DNA from: Sulfurovum sp. | GTDB lineage: Bacteria > Campylobacterota > Campylobacteria > Campylobacterales > Sulfurovaceae | DNA: 64,000 nt | Direction of reading: 5' to 3' | Assembly: GCA_030826885.1 (NCBI GenBank) | Contig: JAUUDF010000048.1 | Span: 36,854-100,853, forward strand | Shown here: in pieces, positions 54,465-63,896 of the stretch | How the letters are laid out: each line of letters begins with the position of its first letter | Numbering within the stretch: position 1 is the first letter of the stretch | Made by a program: the position numbers and the translations under genes | The notes under the pieces: model-generated | The model's database searches: none | Told to the model about the DNA's origin: nothing | What the model saw: the letters and a program-made list of their open reading frames with translations, nothing else

Positions 54465-56393
54465 CTATTTTGCTTCCTCTCTTAACAAGTTATGCTTATA
54501 CAGATAACTCGCACTCTGATAATAGGTAACCGTATCGTTCACGTCAGCTTCAGATGGTTTTTCTTCAGCATAATCCACACTGTAGAGTGTCTGTTTCTTC
54601 ACTTTGTAACTCTGCACCGTTTTATCCGGAGAGAGCACTGTCAATGTGTTGTTTCTGAAAAGTCCCAGTTTCTGGTAGTTACCAATAAAGGCCCTCTCCT
54701 GATGGTCAGTTTTCAGAATATCATCACCATAGAATTTTGCTTCATAACTCTGTCCAAGAATTCCCAAAAGTGTGGGGACAATATCGACCTGTGAAGCAAG
54801 TTTGCTGACAATCTTTGGTTTTATCAGTTTTGGCGCATAGATAAACAGCGGTATTTTGTAGCGCCATACCGGCAGGGCTGTTTTGCCCGCACTCCCGCCA
54901 TTGTGGTCCGCAACGACTACGAAGATCGTATTGTCAAACCATGGCTTCTTGGCAGCCTCTTTGAAAAATGTATCGATGGCATAATCGGTGTATTTTACAC
55001 CACCGCTACGTCCTGTATGGGAAGGAATGTCGATCTTGCCATCAGGATAGGTATAGGGTCTGTGGTTTGAGGTGGTCATTACAAAACTGAAAAAAGGTTT
55101 TCCTTTTGCATAAGATTTATCTGCCTCTTTGCTGACTTTATTGAACAGGTCTTCATCGCATACGCCCCATACGTTGGCAAAGGTCACCTCATTATCTGCA
55201 AAATCGAATCTGTCTACCACTTCAAACCCGTTATTGGAAAAGAAATAGTTCATATTGTCAAAGTAACCGTGACCGGCATAGATAAACTTATTTTCATAGC
55301 CAAGCTTTTGAAAGACAAAACCTGCAGAGTTCATGCCCTGACAATCAGGCCTTTTGACGATACTTCTGCCCGGTGTCGGTGGCAAAGAGAGCGTAACCGC
55401 CTCCATACCCCTGACTGTTCTTGTGCCTGTTGCATACAGATTGTTAAAAAAGAGTGATTTTTTTGCCAATGCATCCAGGTGTGGTGTCAGCCCTCTTTTG
55501 TCACCGAAGGCTCCCAAATATTCTGCACTCAAACTCTCCACCATAATCAGAACAATATTGTAATTGTGTGCCGGTCCGTCATTTTTGACCACTCTGCTAA
55601 TATCATATATATCGTTCGTTTTGAATGTTATATTCTCTCTTTTTAAAAGTGCATGCAATCGTTTGAACACACTTTCATTATCCAGCGTTTTGTAAAACTC
55701 GTCATAGTCCAGCTCATTGTGTCTGAAGGCACTGAAAAGTGAATAGAGACCATTCTTCGCCAACTCCTGGTCGAACTTGTTTGAACAATTTTCAGTCAGT
55801 GTCTGTTTATCCAGGAGAACGAAAAAGAGTACAGGGAGCGCAAGATAAATACCTCCGATCTTCAGGCGTTGCAAAAACGGCATGTCGCACTGAAATGCCG
55901 CCTTGTGAAGATCACTCTTTTTATGGTTGACATAGAAGATCCCTCCCGTAATAAGCAGAATGATCACCACAAGAAGCGGTATAGGGTAAGACTCCAGAAT
56001 ATTATGCACCACTTCATGCGTATAGACCAGATAATCTACCGCAATAAAATTAAAACGTTTTCCAAATTCTTCCCAGAAGAAATATTCGCTGAACCCATTA
56101 AAGACCACTGTATAGATAACAGCGAAATAGATTATCAGGCTAATGATCTTGTGAATCTTAGAGTTGAAAACTTTTCGGGGGACAATAATAAGATAGATAA
56201 CAAATGGTATCAGATAGTAGGAAACAGCTACAAAATCATAGAAGACTCCTATGGAAAAGACTTTTAATAATTCCAAAATACCTGTATCGGCCTGATCATA
56301 TGTCATACCCAACAGTACAATCCTTGTAACAAAACTCACAACAATAAAAATACCAATGAAATTGGCGGCAAATTTAAATCTTCCTTTGTTCAT
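54465..56393 (-). CDS. LtaS/OpgB-like sulfatase-fold transferase
   Basis: 642 residues. Five N-terminal membrane helices (about residues 8-190) precede a periplasmic alkaline-phosphatase-superfamily domain (about 265-560). Metal and nucleophile motifs: NIVLIMVESLS (about 280; Glu), ATGTRTVRGMEA (about 318; Thr nucleophile), SNHRPY (about 455; His) and VVADHNGG (about 508; Asp-His). This family moves phosphoglycerol or phosphoethanolamine from phospholipids to periplasmic glycans or lipid A. In a Gram-negative it is more likely an OpgB-like or phosphoethanolamine transferase than lipoteichoic acid synthase. Confidence 0.88.
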   Translation of the reverse strand: MNKGRFKFAANFIGIFIVVSFVTRIVLLGMTYDQADTGILELLKVFSIGVFYDFVAVSYYLIPFVIYLIIVPRKVFNSKIHKIISLIIYFAVIYTVVFNGFSEYFFWEEFGKRFNFIAVDYLVYTHEVVHNILESYPIPLLVVIILLITGGIFYVNHKKSDLHKAAFQCDMPFLQRLKIGGIYLALPVLFFVLLDKQTLTENCSNKFDQELAKNGLYSLFSAFRHNELDYDEFYKTLDNESVFKRLHALLKRENITFKTNDIYDISRVVKNDGPAHNYNIVLIMVESLSAEYLGAFGDKRGLTPHLDALAKKSLFFNNLYATGTRTVRGMEAVTLSLPPTPGRSIVKRPDCQGMNSAGFVFQKLGYENKFIYAGHGYFDNMNYFFSNNGFEVVDRFDFADNEVTFANVWGVCDEDLFNKVSKEADKSYAKGKPFFSFVMTTSNHRPYTYPDGKIDIPSHTGRSGGVKYTDYAIDTFFKEAAKKPWFDNTIFVVVADHNGGSAGKTALPVWRYKIPLFIYAPKLIKPKIVSKLASQVDIVPTLLGILGQSYEAKFYGDDILKTDHQERAFIGNYQKLGLFRNNTLTVLSPDKTVQSYKVKKQTLYSVDYAEEKPSEADVNDTVTYYQSASYLYKHNLLREEAK

Positions 56394-56412
56394 ACATTTT
56401 CCTTAATATAAT

Positions 56413-57579
56413 TTACAATACCGGTATCTCGTCCAGTGATGAAGGCAGCCCCTTGCCGTCAATGGAGATGACTCCGATGGCAGGAATACCCAGTTTCAAA
56501 AGCGGGTTGACTTTCAGTGGTTTCAGATGTACAGCAAACACACGCTGAATACGGTCGCTTCGTACACTTACCTCTTTGGGAGTGAACTCTGCCTGCTGCG
56601 CGACATTGACCACTTTGGCTTCTATGGGTCTGTCGGGGTAGGCATCGAGGAAGATCACCGCTTTGTCCCCTATTTTGATCTTGCCGTTCTGCAGGGTGTC
56701 CACAAAGATCTTCAGGTAAAGCGAACGGGGATCGATCAGAGTTGCCACCGGCATCCCTGCACCCACCACTTCACCGACATTGGCGATCTTTTCCACCGTA
56801 TAGCCGTCTATAGGTGATTTGAGCGTCAGTTCCTCAATGATCGATTCTACCTGGGCCTTCGATGCTTCCAGTGCTTTGATATTTTCCTTGAGCGCCTCAA
56901 TGGAAGATTCAATAGAACGTATCTGTTTTTGAGAGGCTTTTGCTTCTTTGAGCTCGCTTTGGGCTACGGAGATCGCCGCTTCTATTTCATCACGCTGCAA
57001 CAGCAGAGCATCATACTTGTCCTGTTCCGTATCGATCTTCAGTTTGGAAAGTTCAAATGCATGAGAATCGATTGCTTTGCTTTTATAGAGAAACACGGAG
57101 CGATTATGGTCTCTTTTTGCCTGTTCCAATACTTTTTTCTGGGCTTTGATATTCTCTTCAAGCACTTTAAGTTTCGTCTGTGTCGACTTCAACTGCTCCA
57201 GCGCCTTTTCTATCCCGGCAGGTATGGTCGTTCTGGCAATCTCCAGTTCGCTCATTTTGGCTTCGAGTGTTTTTTTCTGTGCACTGATCTGTGCTTCTAT
57301 CTGCGCCTTCTGTGCCTCATATTCTTTGCTTCCAAGAATGGCGACGATCATCCCCTTTTTCACTACGGTGCCGTCATCCACATTGATTTTCTCGACACGG
57401 CCGGGATATTTGGTGTTAAGGTTGATTAAATCACCGTCTATACGTCCGGTACCCTCTACAAGATTTTCAGGCAGTATTTTGGGATGAAGCTTTGCATAGA
57501 TCATCACCACCGCAATGACGATCATAAGGGCTGTGACAAACCCTATCCAGTATTTTTTGATCATTTGTATCTTTTTCAC
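56413..57579 (-). CDS. HlyD/EmrA-family periplasmic adaptor (YhiI-like)
   Basis: 388 residues. One N-terminal helix (about 10-30) anchors it; the barrel-sandwich halves (PGRVEKINVDDGTVVKKGMIV about residue 58; LKSPIDGYTVEKIANVGEVV about 268) enclose a long coiled coil (about 95-260), longer than in the MFP of the RND pump. This would reach the TolC-like channel. It belongs by type to the RbbA-like ATPase and permeases, three genes further on. Overlaps the RND gene by four bases. Confidence 0.88.
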   Translation of the reverse strand: MKKIQMIKKYWIGFVTALMIVIAVVMIYAKLHPKILPENLVEGTGRIDGDLINLNTKYPGRVEKINVDDGTVVKKGMIVAILGSKEYEAQKAQIEAQISAQKKTLEAKMSELEIARTTIPAGIEKALEQLKSTQTKLKVLEENIKAQKKVLEQAKRDHNRSVFLYKSKAIDSHAFELSKLKIDTEQDKYDALLLQRDEIEAAISVAQSELKEAKASQKQIRSIESSIEALKENIKALEASKAQVESIIEELTLKSPIDGYTVEKIANVGEVVGAGMPVATLIDPRSLYLKIFVDTLQNGKIKIGDKAVIFLDAYPDRPIEAKVVNVAQQAEFTPKEVSVRSDRIQRVFAVHLKPLKVNPLLKLGIPAIGVISIDGKGLPSSLDEIPVL

Positions 57580-60500
57580 TCTTCTATCTTCCCTTCATAC
57601 CATTTTCTCAACCATCTGTCCACAGGGTTGATCATGCGGTAGATCACGGGGACAACCAAAAGCGTCAATACCATCGAACTCAAAAGACCGCCAATGACCG
57701 CAATGGCCATCGGTGCCTTGGTCTCGCTTCCCAGAGAGTCGCTTATGGCCAACGGCAGCATCGCAAAGATCATCGCGATCGTGGTCATCAGGATGGGTCT
57801 GAGCCTTTTTTCACCTGCTTCGAGCAACGCGGCATTGGCATCTTTGCCTCTGGCAACCGCTTCGTTGGCAAAATCCACCAGCAAGACGGCGTTCTTGCCG
57901 ACCATCCCCATCAGCAGCATAAAGCCGATCATCACAAAGAGAGAAAAGTGCTGCCCGCTCAAAAAGAGTGCGATCATCACCCCGATGATACTCAGCGGCA
58001 GTGCCATCATGATGATGACCGGCTGTATGAGCGACTCATACAGGATCGCCAGGATGATGAACATCAGCACGACAGAGAGTCCCAGTGCCACACCGAATGC
58101 CTTGCCTGTCTTCTCCATCTCTTCTGCAAATCCTGTGAACTTGTAACTCACACCCGGAGGCATCAGTTTATCGATGCCCTCTCTGGTGTAGTTGACCGCA
58201 CCGCCGAGATCAAGCCCGAAAAGGTCTGCATAGACCGACACCTGTCTTTGTCTGTCAAAGTGATAGATGGAAGCCAGCGACTTGGTCTTTTTAAACGCTA
58301 CCAGCCCGTCAAGAGAAACCAGCTCGCCGTTGGCGGCGCGAAGCTGTATCTTTTTGAGGTCTGTTATGCTGACTCTCTGGCTGTCAGGGAAACGCAGCGT
58401 GATGTTGTACTGTTTTCCTTTCTCTTCAAAGTAGGAGATCTCCAGATCACTCGAGAACGCAGTTGAGATCGCCTGTGATATCTGTGAAGCCGATATGCCA
58501 AGACGGTTGGCATTCTCTCTTAAAATACTGATGTCTATCTGCGGTTTTCCTTCATCCATGTTCGTATCGATGTCCACAAACCCTTGTTTCTTTGCAAGAT
58601 AGTCAACCAGTTTCTCTTTGGCAACTTCAAGGTCCTTGAACGAATCGGATTTCAGAACGATCTGGTATGGAACCGTCACCCCTGCCCCCTTGATGTTGGG
58701 AATGGCTGCGGCAGTGATGAACATCTTTTTCTGGAACGGCTTGAACTTCTCCCTGAAACCCTGAATGATCTCTTCCTGGTTGCGTTTTCGCTGGTCTTTT
58801 GGTGTCAGCTTGACATAGATAAGCGACTTGTTCTTCTCCTTGACAGAGTTGTACCCAACGCTTAATGTAGTAAAGAGAACGTTCTTGTCTTTTCGTACCA
58901 GATCTTCTATCGCTTTGGACTGTCTGATCATCTCTTCGAGCGAAATGCCGGGCTTCGCACGCAGCTTAATTTCAAACTCCGCCTTGTCCTCTTTTGGGAT
59001 GAAGTCCATACCGATCTTGGGGAAGAGACTGAGCGAACCGACAAAAGCCACCACAACAAGGATGAGCGTAAGCACCTTGAAGCGAAGCACAAATCTCAGC
59101 GTCACGTCATAGATCTTCTCCATCATTTTGAAGAACGGTTCTGTCATGTTGTAGAATCGGCTCTCACCTTTGTGCAGCACCCTGGCACTGAGACTTGGCA
59201 TAAAGCTCATTGCTACCGTGTAGGAGATCACGACGGCAAATCCGACGGTCATCGCAAACGATTCAAAGAACTTTCCCACGATCCCGCTCATGTTCGCCAC
59301 AGGGATGAACACTGCCAGCAGCATGGCTGAGATCGCCAGAATGGCAAAAGCCATCTCTTTGACACCTTCGACCGCCGCCTCGAACTTGCCCATACCCGCT
59401 TCCATCTTCTTGTAAATGTTCTCCAGAACGACAATGGCATCATCGATGATAATACCGATAGAGAGCGTCAGCCCGATCAGCGTCATTTTGTTCAGATCAA
59501 ACCCCATGAAGTTCATCAGCGCGATCGTACCCATTATGGAGATCGGAATCGAAAGCGCGGAGACGATGGTGATGGTAAAGTTGCGCAGGAATCCAAAGAT
59601 AATGATGACTGCCAAAAATGCACCATAGACCAGGTCGAACTCCACATCTTTAAGCGAGTGGATTATGAACGGCGTGGTATCCTGAAGCACCTGCACCCCG
59701 TACTTGTCACCTGCCATTTTCTTTAATGCCGGAACCGCTTCTTTTACGCGATTGACGATCTCGAGCGTATTGGTTCCGGAGATCTTCTGAACCTCCAGCA
59801 TCACACCGGGTGTACCGTTGTAAGAGGCGTAACTGTCGGGGTCACTGAGCGTATCTTCGACCTTGGCGATATCTTTGAGCCTGATATCATCTTTGATAAT
59901 GATGTTTTTCAGCTCATCCACGCTGAGTGCATCCGCCTTGGTCTTAAGGATGAACTCTTTGGTATGGGTAATCAGTTTTCCCCCGCCGATCTTGACATTT
60001 TCCCGTGCAACAATGCTATTCAACTCTCTGACGGTAATGCCATATTTGTTCAGTGCCCTGATGTCAGGAAAGATCTTGATCTCTCTGTCGCGATACCCGA
60101 TGATGTTGATGGCTCCGACACCGTTGATCTTCTGCAAAGAGGGCTTTACCTTCTCATCGGCAAAAAGCATCAGGTTTTTGAGCGTATCTTTTTGGGCAGT
60201 CAGAAAAACATTGATCACCGGTGCACCGCCGATGTCCAGTTTACTCACCAGCGGTGTCTTGGCATCTTTGGGAAGCACCACGGCCGAAACCTTGTCGCGC
60301 ACATCGTTGGTCGCCTCATTGATGTCTCGTTCAAGGAAGAACTTGACCATGACAACCGAGGCACCTTCCGAAGAGGTGGAGGTAATGGCATCCACACCGC
60401 CGATGCGGGAGATAGCTTCTTCTATTTTGTCGGTCACCTGGGACTCTACCGTGCTGGCTTCAGCGCCCGGGTAGATCGTCTTGATGGTGACCATCGGAAA

Positions 60501-60617
60501 ATCGACATTGGGGAAAAGTGCCGAAGGCATGCTTTTGAAACTCATCCATCCGAATATCACCAGTGTCATGACATACATCAGTGTCGCAATGGGTCTGTTT
60601 ATGGCTAGTTTATACAT
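57576..60617 (-). CDS. RND efflux pump, HAE1/AcrB family
   Basis: 1013 residues with the RND two-fold layout: helix 1, large periplasmic loop, six helices, a second loop and the last helices. The proton-relay aspartates sit in GIIIDDAIVVLENIYK (about residue 402), and the NKMTLIGLTLSIG and GKNAVLLVDFANEAVARG motifs (about 945) are typical of HAE1 pumps. It works with the MFP (9-base gap) and the TolC-like channel upstream. Likely substrates: hydrophobic compounds such as drugs, bile-like acids or solvents; not determined by sequence. Confidence 0.93.
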   Translation of the reverse strand: MYKLAINRPIATLMYVMTLVIFGWMSFKSMPSALFPNVDFPMVTIKTIYPGAEASTVESQVTDKIEEAISRIGGVDAITSTSSEGASVVMVKFFLERDINEATNDVRDKVSAVVLPKDAKTPLVSKLDIGGAPVINVFLTAQKDTLKNLMLFADEKVKPSLQKINGVGAINIIGYRDREIKIFPDIRALNKYGITVRELNSIVARENVKIGGGKLITHTKEFILKTKADALSVDELKNIIIKDDIRLKDIAKVEDTLSDPDSYASYNGTPGVMLEVQKISGTNTLEIVNRVKEAVPALKKMAGDKYGVQVLQDTTPFIIHSLKDVEFDLVYGAFLAVIIIFGFLRNFTITIVSALSIPISIMGTIALMNFMGFDLNKMTLIGLTLSIGIIIDDAIVVLENIYKKMEAGMGKFEAAVEGVKEMAFAILAISAMLLAVFIPVANMSGIVGKFFESFAMTVGFAVVISYTVAMSFMPSLSARVLHKGESRFYNMTEPFFKMMEKIYDVTLRFVLRFKVLTLILVVVAFVGSLSLFPKIGMDFIPKEDKAEFEIKLRAKPGISLEEMIRQSKAIEDLVRKDKNVLFTTLSVGYNSVKEKNKSLIYVKLTPKDQRKRNQEEIIQGFREKFKPFQKKMFITAAAIPNIKGAGVTVPYQIVLKSDSFKDLEVAKEKLVDYLAKKQGFVDIDTNMDEGKPQIDISILRENANRLGISASQISQAISTAFSSDLEISYFEEKGKQYNITLRFPDSQRVSITDLKKIQLRAANGELVSLDGLVAFKKTKSLASIYHFDRQRQVSVYADLFGLDLGGAVNYTREGIDKLMPPGVSYKFTGFAEEMEKTGKAFGVALGLSVVLMFIILAILYESLIQPVIIMMALPLSIIGVMIALFLSGQHFSLFVMIGFMLLMGMVGKNAVLLVDFANEAVARGKDANAALLEAGEKRLRPILMTTIAMIFAMLPLAISDSLGSETKAPMAIAVIGGLLSSMVLTLLVVPVIYRMINPVDRWLRKWYEGKIEE

Positions 60618-60626
60618 CTGCCCAAC

Positions 60627-61346
60627 CTACTTTGCATCAGGAATCAAAATAACGCCGTCGCCAAAAAGTCCCGGAGTGAAACCTTCGGCCTCTACTTCTG
60701 CACGAATCTTTCGATTGGCATCGTTCGCATAGGGGTAGACTTTGCTTATTGTTCCTGTATAGACCTTTTTGTCCCCGTCCACACTGTATTGGAATGTCAG
60801 TCCGGGCTTGAGCACTTTCCAGTACTTCTGATCTACCGCAAGCACCAGTTTTCTTTTTTTGAGACTCTGTATCTTCATCACTGTACGGATCATCGCACCC
60901 GAAACCACATCACCCACTTCCACGCTCTTTTCATAGATCACGCCGTCAAACGGTGCTTTGAGTCGCGTTTTGTCCAAAAGTGCCTGCTTGAGCGCCACTT
61001 CGGCTTTGGCATGCTCATACTTGAATGCAAACTGGTCAAACTGTGCCTCATCGACCAGTTTTTTGACCTTCACCTGCCGCTCGTAATCTTTTTTGGCATA
61101 CGCCATCGCAATCGTTGCAATGTCAAGCGACGCTTTAAGATCAGCATTGTCCAGTTCGGCGAGAATATCTTCTTTTTTGACCACCGAAGCTACATTGACA
61201 TTCACCTTTTCCACCGTTCCGGTGGTCGTGAACGCCAGGTCTGCATGCTGCGCAGCCTCCACATTGAATGTCGCATAGATCTCTTCCGCCTGAAGGCTTA
61301 GTGCCAACAGCATCAAACTCAGTAGTATTCTTCTAAGACTCGGCAT
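60627..61346 (-). CDS. Short RND-type membrane fusion protein
   Basis: 239 residues, well below the 370-400 of AcrA. It has a signal peptide (about residues 1-20), the lipoyl/biotinyl-like halves (TGTVEKVNVNVASVVKKEDIL about 42; LKAPFDGVIYEKSVEVGDVV about 132) with a short coiled coil between them, and a beta-barrel domain. The C-terminal membrane-proximal domain looks reduced. There is no lipobox. Likely the adaptor for the adjacent RND pump. Confidence 0.87.
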   Translation of the reverse strand: MPSLRRILLSLMLLALSLQAEEIYATFNVEAAQHADLAFTTTGTVEKVNVNVASVVKKEDILAELDNADLKASLDIATIAMAYAKKDYERQVKVKKLVDEAQFDQFAFKYEHAKAEVALKQALLDKTRLKAPFDGVIYEKSVEVGDVVSGAMIRTVMKIQSLKKRKLVLAVDQKYWKVLKPGLTFQYSVDGDKKVYTGTISKVYPYANDANRKIRAEVEAEGFTPGLFGDGVILIPDAK

Positions 61347-61379
61347 TTAGTGCCTCCCTGTACTGAATTTTAATTCTTG

Positions 61380-62627
61380 TCATCTGATAAACTCCTTGGG
61401 GTCTTTCCCTGCATAATAGTAATAGATCGATTTTTTCACTTCATAATCGTACACCGATTCTTTGTAGCGTGCTTCTGCCAGTGTTTTGGCTGCAAGCGCG
61501 TCAAGGTAGGCAATGTCATCCGCCAACCCTACTTCAAATTTTTGTTTGAGCACTGTGTAGGTACTTGTCGCGGCCTTGAGTCCACTTTTGGCACTCTTCA
61601 TCTTTGCTCTGCTTGTACGCAGGTTCTCTTTGGCAAGATTAAAGTTCATGCGCTGCTCTTTTTTTGCCTGGGTCAATTGTGAAAGCAGTGCAAGCTTTCT
61701 GTACCTGAGTGCTTCGCTCTCCTTGCCCATTTTTCCTTTGTCGAACAGTCTCATATTGACCGAAACGCCTACTTTGTTCTGATGGTCAACCAAAAAAGCC
61801 TCTCCGCTGCCACCGGGCATAGAGACAAGATCGTCAAAGTGTGATTTGTGGTAAGTGTCCGAGAGGTTGACCTGCGGCATATACCCCGCTTCTATCGCTT
61901 TGGCATTTTCACCCACGGCATTGGCATTTGCCTGAAGGATCTTGATCGTCTCGAACCACTCAAAACGTACATTTTTTGGCTCAAGAAAATAATTCCGTTT
62001 CAAATGTTTGGCGGGCAATCCGCTGATCAGCTTCAGGTTCTCTTCGCTGGTCTCAATGGCCAGTTTCGTATTTTCAATCGTATACTGGTTTCCCTCATAG
62101 ACAGACTGCAGCTTGTCAACCTCTTCCTGTGTCGCCAGGCCTGTCAGTTTGAACTTTTTGACACGGTCTATTTGTGCCTTGAGCTCTTTGGCTCGCTCCC
62201 GCAGGGCGTGCAGTGTCGCTTTGAGACTCTGAATGCCATAGTAATGACGTGCTATCTCAAGGGTAATGCTCTTTTCAAACGCGCTTTTTTCGAACAGGGA
62301 AGCTTCGTGCTCAAAACCCTTACTGCGCAACAGGGCATCTTTCCTGCCGCCGTCATAAAGATTCAGATTCGCCGAAACAAACACGTTGCCTGTCTGCCCC
62401 GGGCTTACAATGTAGTTAGGCGACTGAAAACTGTAGTCAGCCCCCACATCCACCGTCGGCCAATAGGCACTTTTTGCCGCTTCCACTTCCTGCTCTTTTG
62501 ACTTGACAGTCAGCTTTTTAGCTTCGATCAGTCCGTTGGTCTTACTCGCACTCTCAATAAAATGCTTCAAACCGTAACTCTGTGCCAGCACAAACAGCGG
62601 CAGGCATAACAGCAGTAATGCTTTCAT
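61380..62627 (-). CDS. TolC-family outer-membrane channel
   Basis: 415 residues with a signal peptide (about residues 1-15, cut after VLA) and two OEP repeats of long helices and barrel strands (coiled coils about 120-215 and 300-400). The TolC-like pattern (repeated LxxAxxxY and Gln-rich helices, YWPTVDVGADY near 55) is clear. It overlaps tetR by four bases. It could serve both the RND pump and the HlyD/ABC exporter. Confidence 0.9.
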   Translation of the reverse strand: MKALLLLCLPLFVLAQSYGLKHFIESASKTNGLIEAKKLTVKSKEQEVEAAKSAYWPTVDVGADYSFQSPNYIVSPGQTGNVFVSANLNLYDGGRKDALLRSKGFEHEASLFEKSAFEKSITLEIARHYYGIQSLKATLHALRERAKELKAQIDRVKKFKLTGLATQEEVDKLQSVYEGNQYTIENTKLAIETSEENLKLISGLPAKHLKRNYFLEPKNVRFEWFETIKILQANANAVGENAKAIEAGYMPQVNLSDTYHKSHFDDLVSMPGGSGEAFLVDHQNKVGVSVNMRLFDKGKMGKESEALRYRKLALLSQLTQAKKEQRMNFNLAKENLRTSRAKMKSAKSGLKAATSTYTVLKQKFEVGLADDIAYLDALAAKTLAEARYKESVYDYEVKKSIYYYYAGKDPKEFIR

Positions 62628-63208
62628 TGGTTCTCCTTGATAATCATATTTAGAAAACGATCGATCTCATCTCTGACATCCAGGCTTTTCAAACGTGAAT
62701 CCACGATCAGACCGGTTGAGAACAGTATGAGTGAGTCCGCCATACCCGACATCCTTGCATCAAGTTCTCCGGACTCTACTCCCGATTCAAGTATGGCATT
62801 GAGTATCTCTCTAAAGTGCCCTCTGCAGGCTTCACTGAACGCGAGCATCTCTTCATTCTCCTGCATCAGTGAAATGGCCAGAAACTCTTTGTAGATATTC
62901 AAATGTTTTCGCGCCGTTTCATTCTCGAACAACAGGTAGAAAAACGCGAACAGCTTTTCTCTAACCGGCAACGCTGCCCGGCTGATCTCTTCAAGCTGCT
63001 TTTCATGCTCGGCGATAAAGGTACGGATGATCTCAAAAACAATATCTTCCTTGTTCTCGAAATATTCGTAGATCGTTCCCTTGCCCACGCCCGCCGTTTT
63101 GGCGATCTGTGAAATGGTCAGCTCGCCAATACCGTACTCGAGAAGCAGTTCCCGGCAGGAGAGCGCAATGTTTCTTCTTTTTTCTTCTTTATTGACTATA
63201 ATTGCCAT
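62624..63208 (-). CDS. TetR-family transcriptional repressor
   Basis: 194 residues. An N-terminal TetR helix-turn-helix (LLLEYGIGELTISQIAKTAGVGKGTIYEYFENKEDI, shown only in key parts: TISQIAKTAGVGKGTIY about residue 31) is followed by a helical ligand domain. It is the first gene of the operon, so it should repress itself and all ten genes after it when no ligand is bound. A palindromic operator lies just upstream. Confidence 0.9.
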   Translation of the reverse strand: MAIIVNKEEKRRNIALSCRELLLEYGIGELTISQIAKTAGVGKGTIYEYFENKEDIVFEIIRTFIAEHEKQLEEISRAALPVREKLFAFFYLLFENETARKHLNIYKEFLAISLMQENEEMLAFSEACRGHFREILNAILESGVESGELDARMSGMADSLILFSTGLIVDSRLKSLDVRDEIDRFLNMIIKENQ

Positions 63209-63223
63209 ACATTTCCTTTTGAC

Positions 63224-63236
63224 TGACCGTCGGTCA
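63224..63236. promoter_or_regulatory. TetR-type operator upstream of the efflux operon
   Basis: TGACCG-T-CGGTCA, a 6+1+6 palindrome, 16 bases before the tetR start and just downstream of a -10 box. A related half-site CGGTCAAT occurs at 63300-63307 in a looser CCGGT/ACCGG inverted repeat. Confidence 0.7.
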
Positions 63237-63241
63237 ATTAA

Positions 63242-63247
63242 ATTATA
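63242..63247 (-). promoter_or_regulatory. -10 box of the efflux operon
   Basis: Minus-strand TATAAT about 34 bases before the tetR ATG; the operator covers the expected transcription start. Confidence 0.5.
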
Positions 63248-63378
63248 GTAACAAGCGTCTTAAGAGAAGATAAATCTTGTTATTGATTTCTTTAAATGCC
63301 GGTCAATACACCGGTGCTTAAAGGAAAGTAACTGTAGATCCAAGCGCAACCGGCTAATAAGGAAAAGTCAAACCCATC

Positions 63379-63885
63379 TCATAACTTTTTCAAAAAATCC
63401 AACAGCCCTCTCATGATCTCCAGTGGTTCGGGAGGACAGCCCGGTATATGATGTGCTACAGGCAGATGGTCTGCAGCAGGTGCCTTCGTGGCAAAGGTTT
63501 TTTCAAAGGGGGCTTCCATCACGGGACAGGCTCCCAGCGTGATGACCCATTTGGGTTCGGGTATCTGTTTGTAGGCATCCAGTACATGTGGTGTCATATT
63601 GAAAGTCATGAGTCCGCTGAGCAACAGGACATCGGCATGTCTGGGACTCGCTACAAAGTAAATGCCCAGTCTTTCCAGATCGTAGTAGGGATTTGAGAGT
63701 GCATTGCACTCGGCTTCACAGGCATTGCAGCTTCCGCTGTCTACCATACGTATGGCAAGCGATCCGGCAAATTTTCTGGCAACCTCATCTTTGAGCTGTT
63801 TGCGTAACGCTTGCAACTGTTCGTCTATCTCCGGATTTTCCGTAAGCATCCCTGCCTTTAAGCGTTTGTTCCAAAATCGTATCAT
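63379..63885 (-). CDS. Group-4-hydrogenase/NuoB-like small subunit (HyfI-type)
   Basis: 168 residues of the complex I NuoB / group 4 hydrogenase small-subunit family. The proximal [4Fe-4S] ligands are seen in GSCNACEAEC (about residue 52), LGACPV (about 119) and PGCPPEP (about 152). No signal peptide, so on the cytoplasmic face. Start ATG follows AAGGAGTGCAGC. It follows the large-subunit gene by 11 bases. Such subunits belong to membrane-bound Ech/Hyf hydrogenases, formate hydrogenlyase or hydrogenase-related complexes; which one depends on the large subunit beyond the window. Confidence 0.87.
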   Translation of the reverse strand: MIRFWNKRLKAGMLTENPEIDEQLQALRKQLKDEVARKFAGSLAIRMVDSGSCNACEAECNALSNPYYDLERLGIYFVASPRHADVLLLSGLMTFNMTPHVLDAYKQIPEPKWVITLGACPVMEAPFEKTFATKAPAADHLPVAHHIPGCPPEPLEIMRGLLDFLKKL

Positions 63886-63896
63886 GCTGCACTCCT

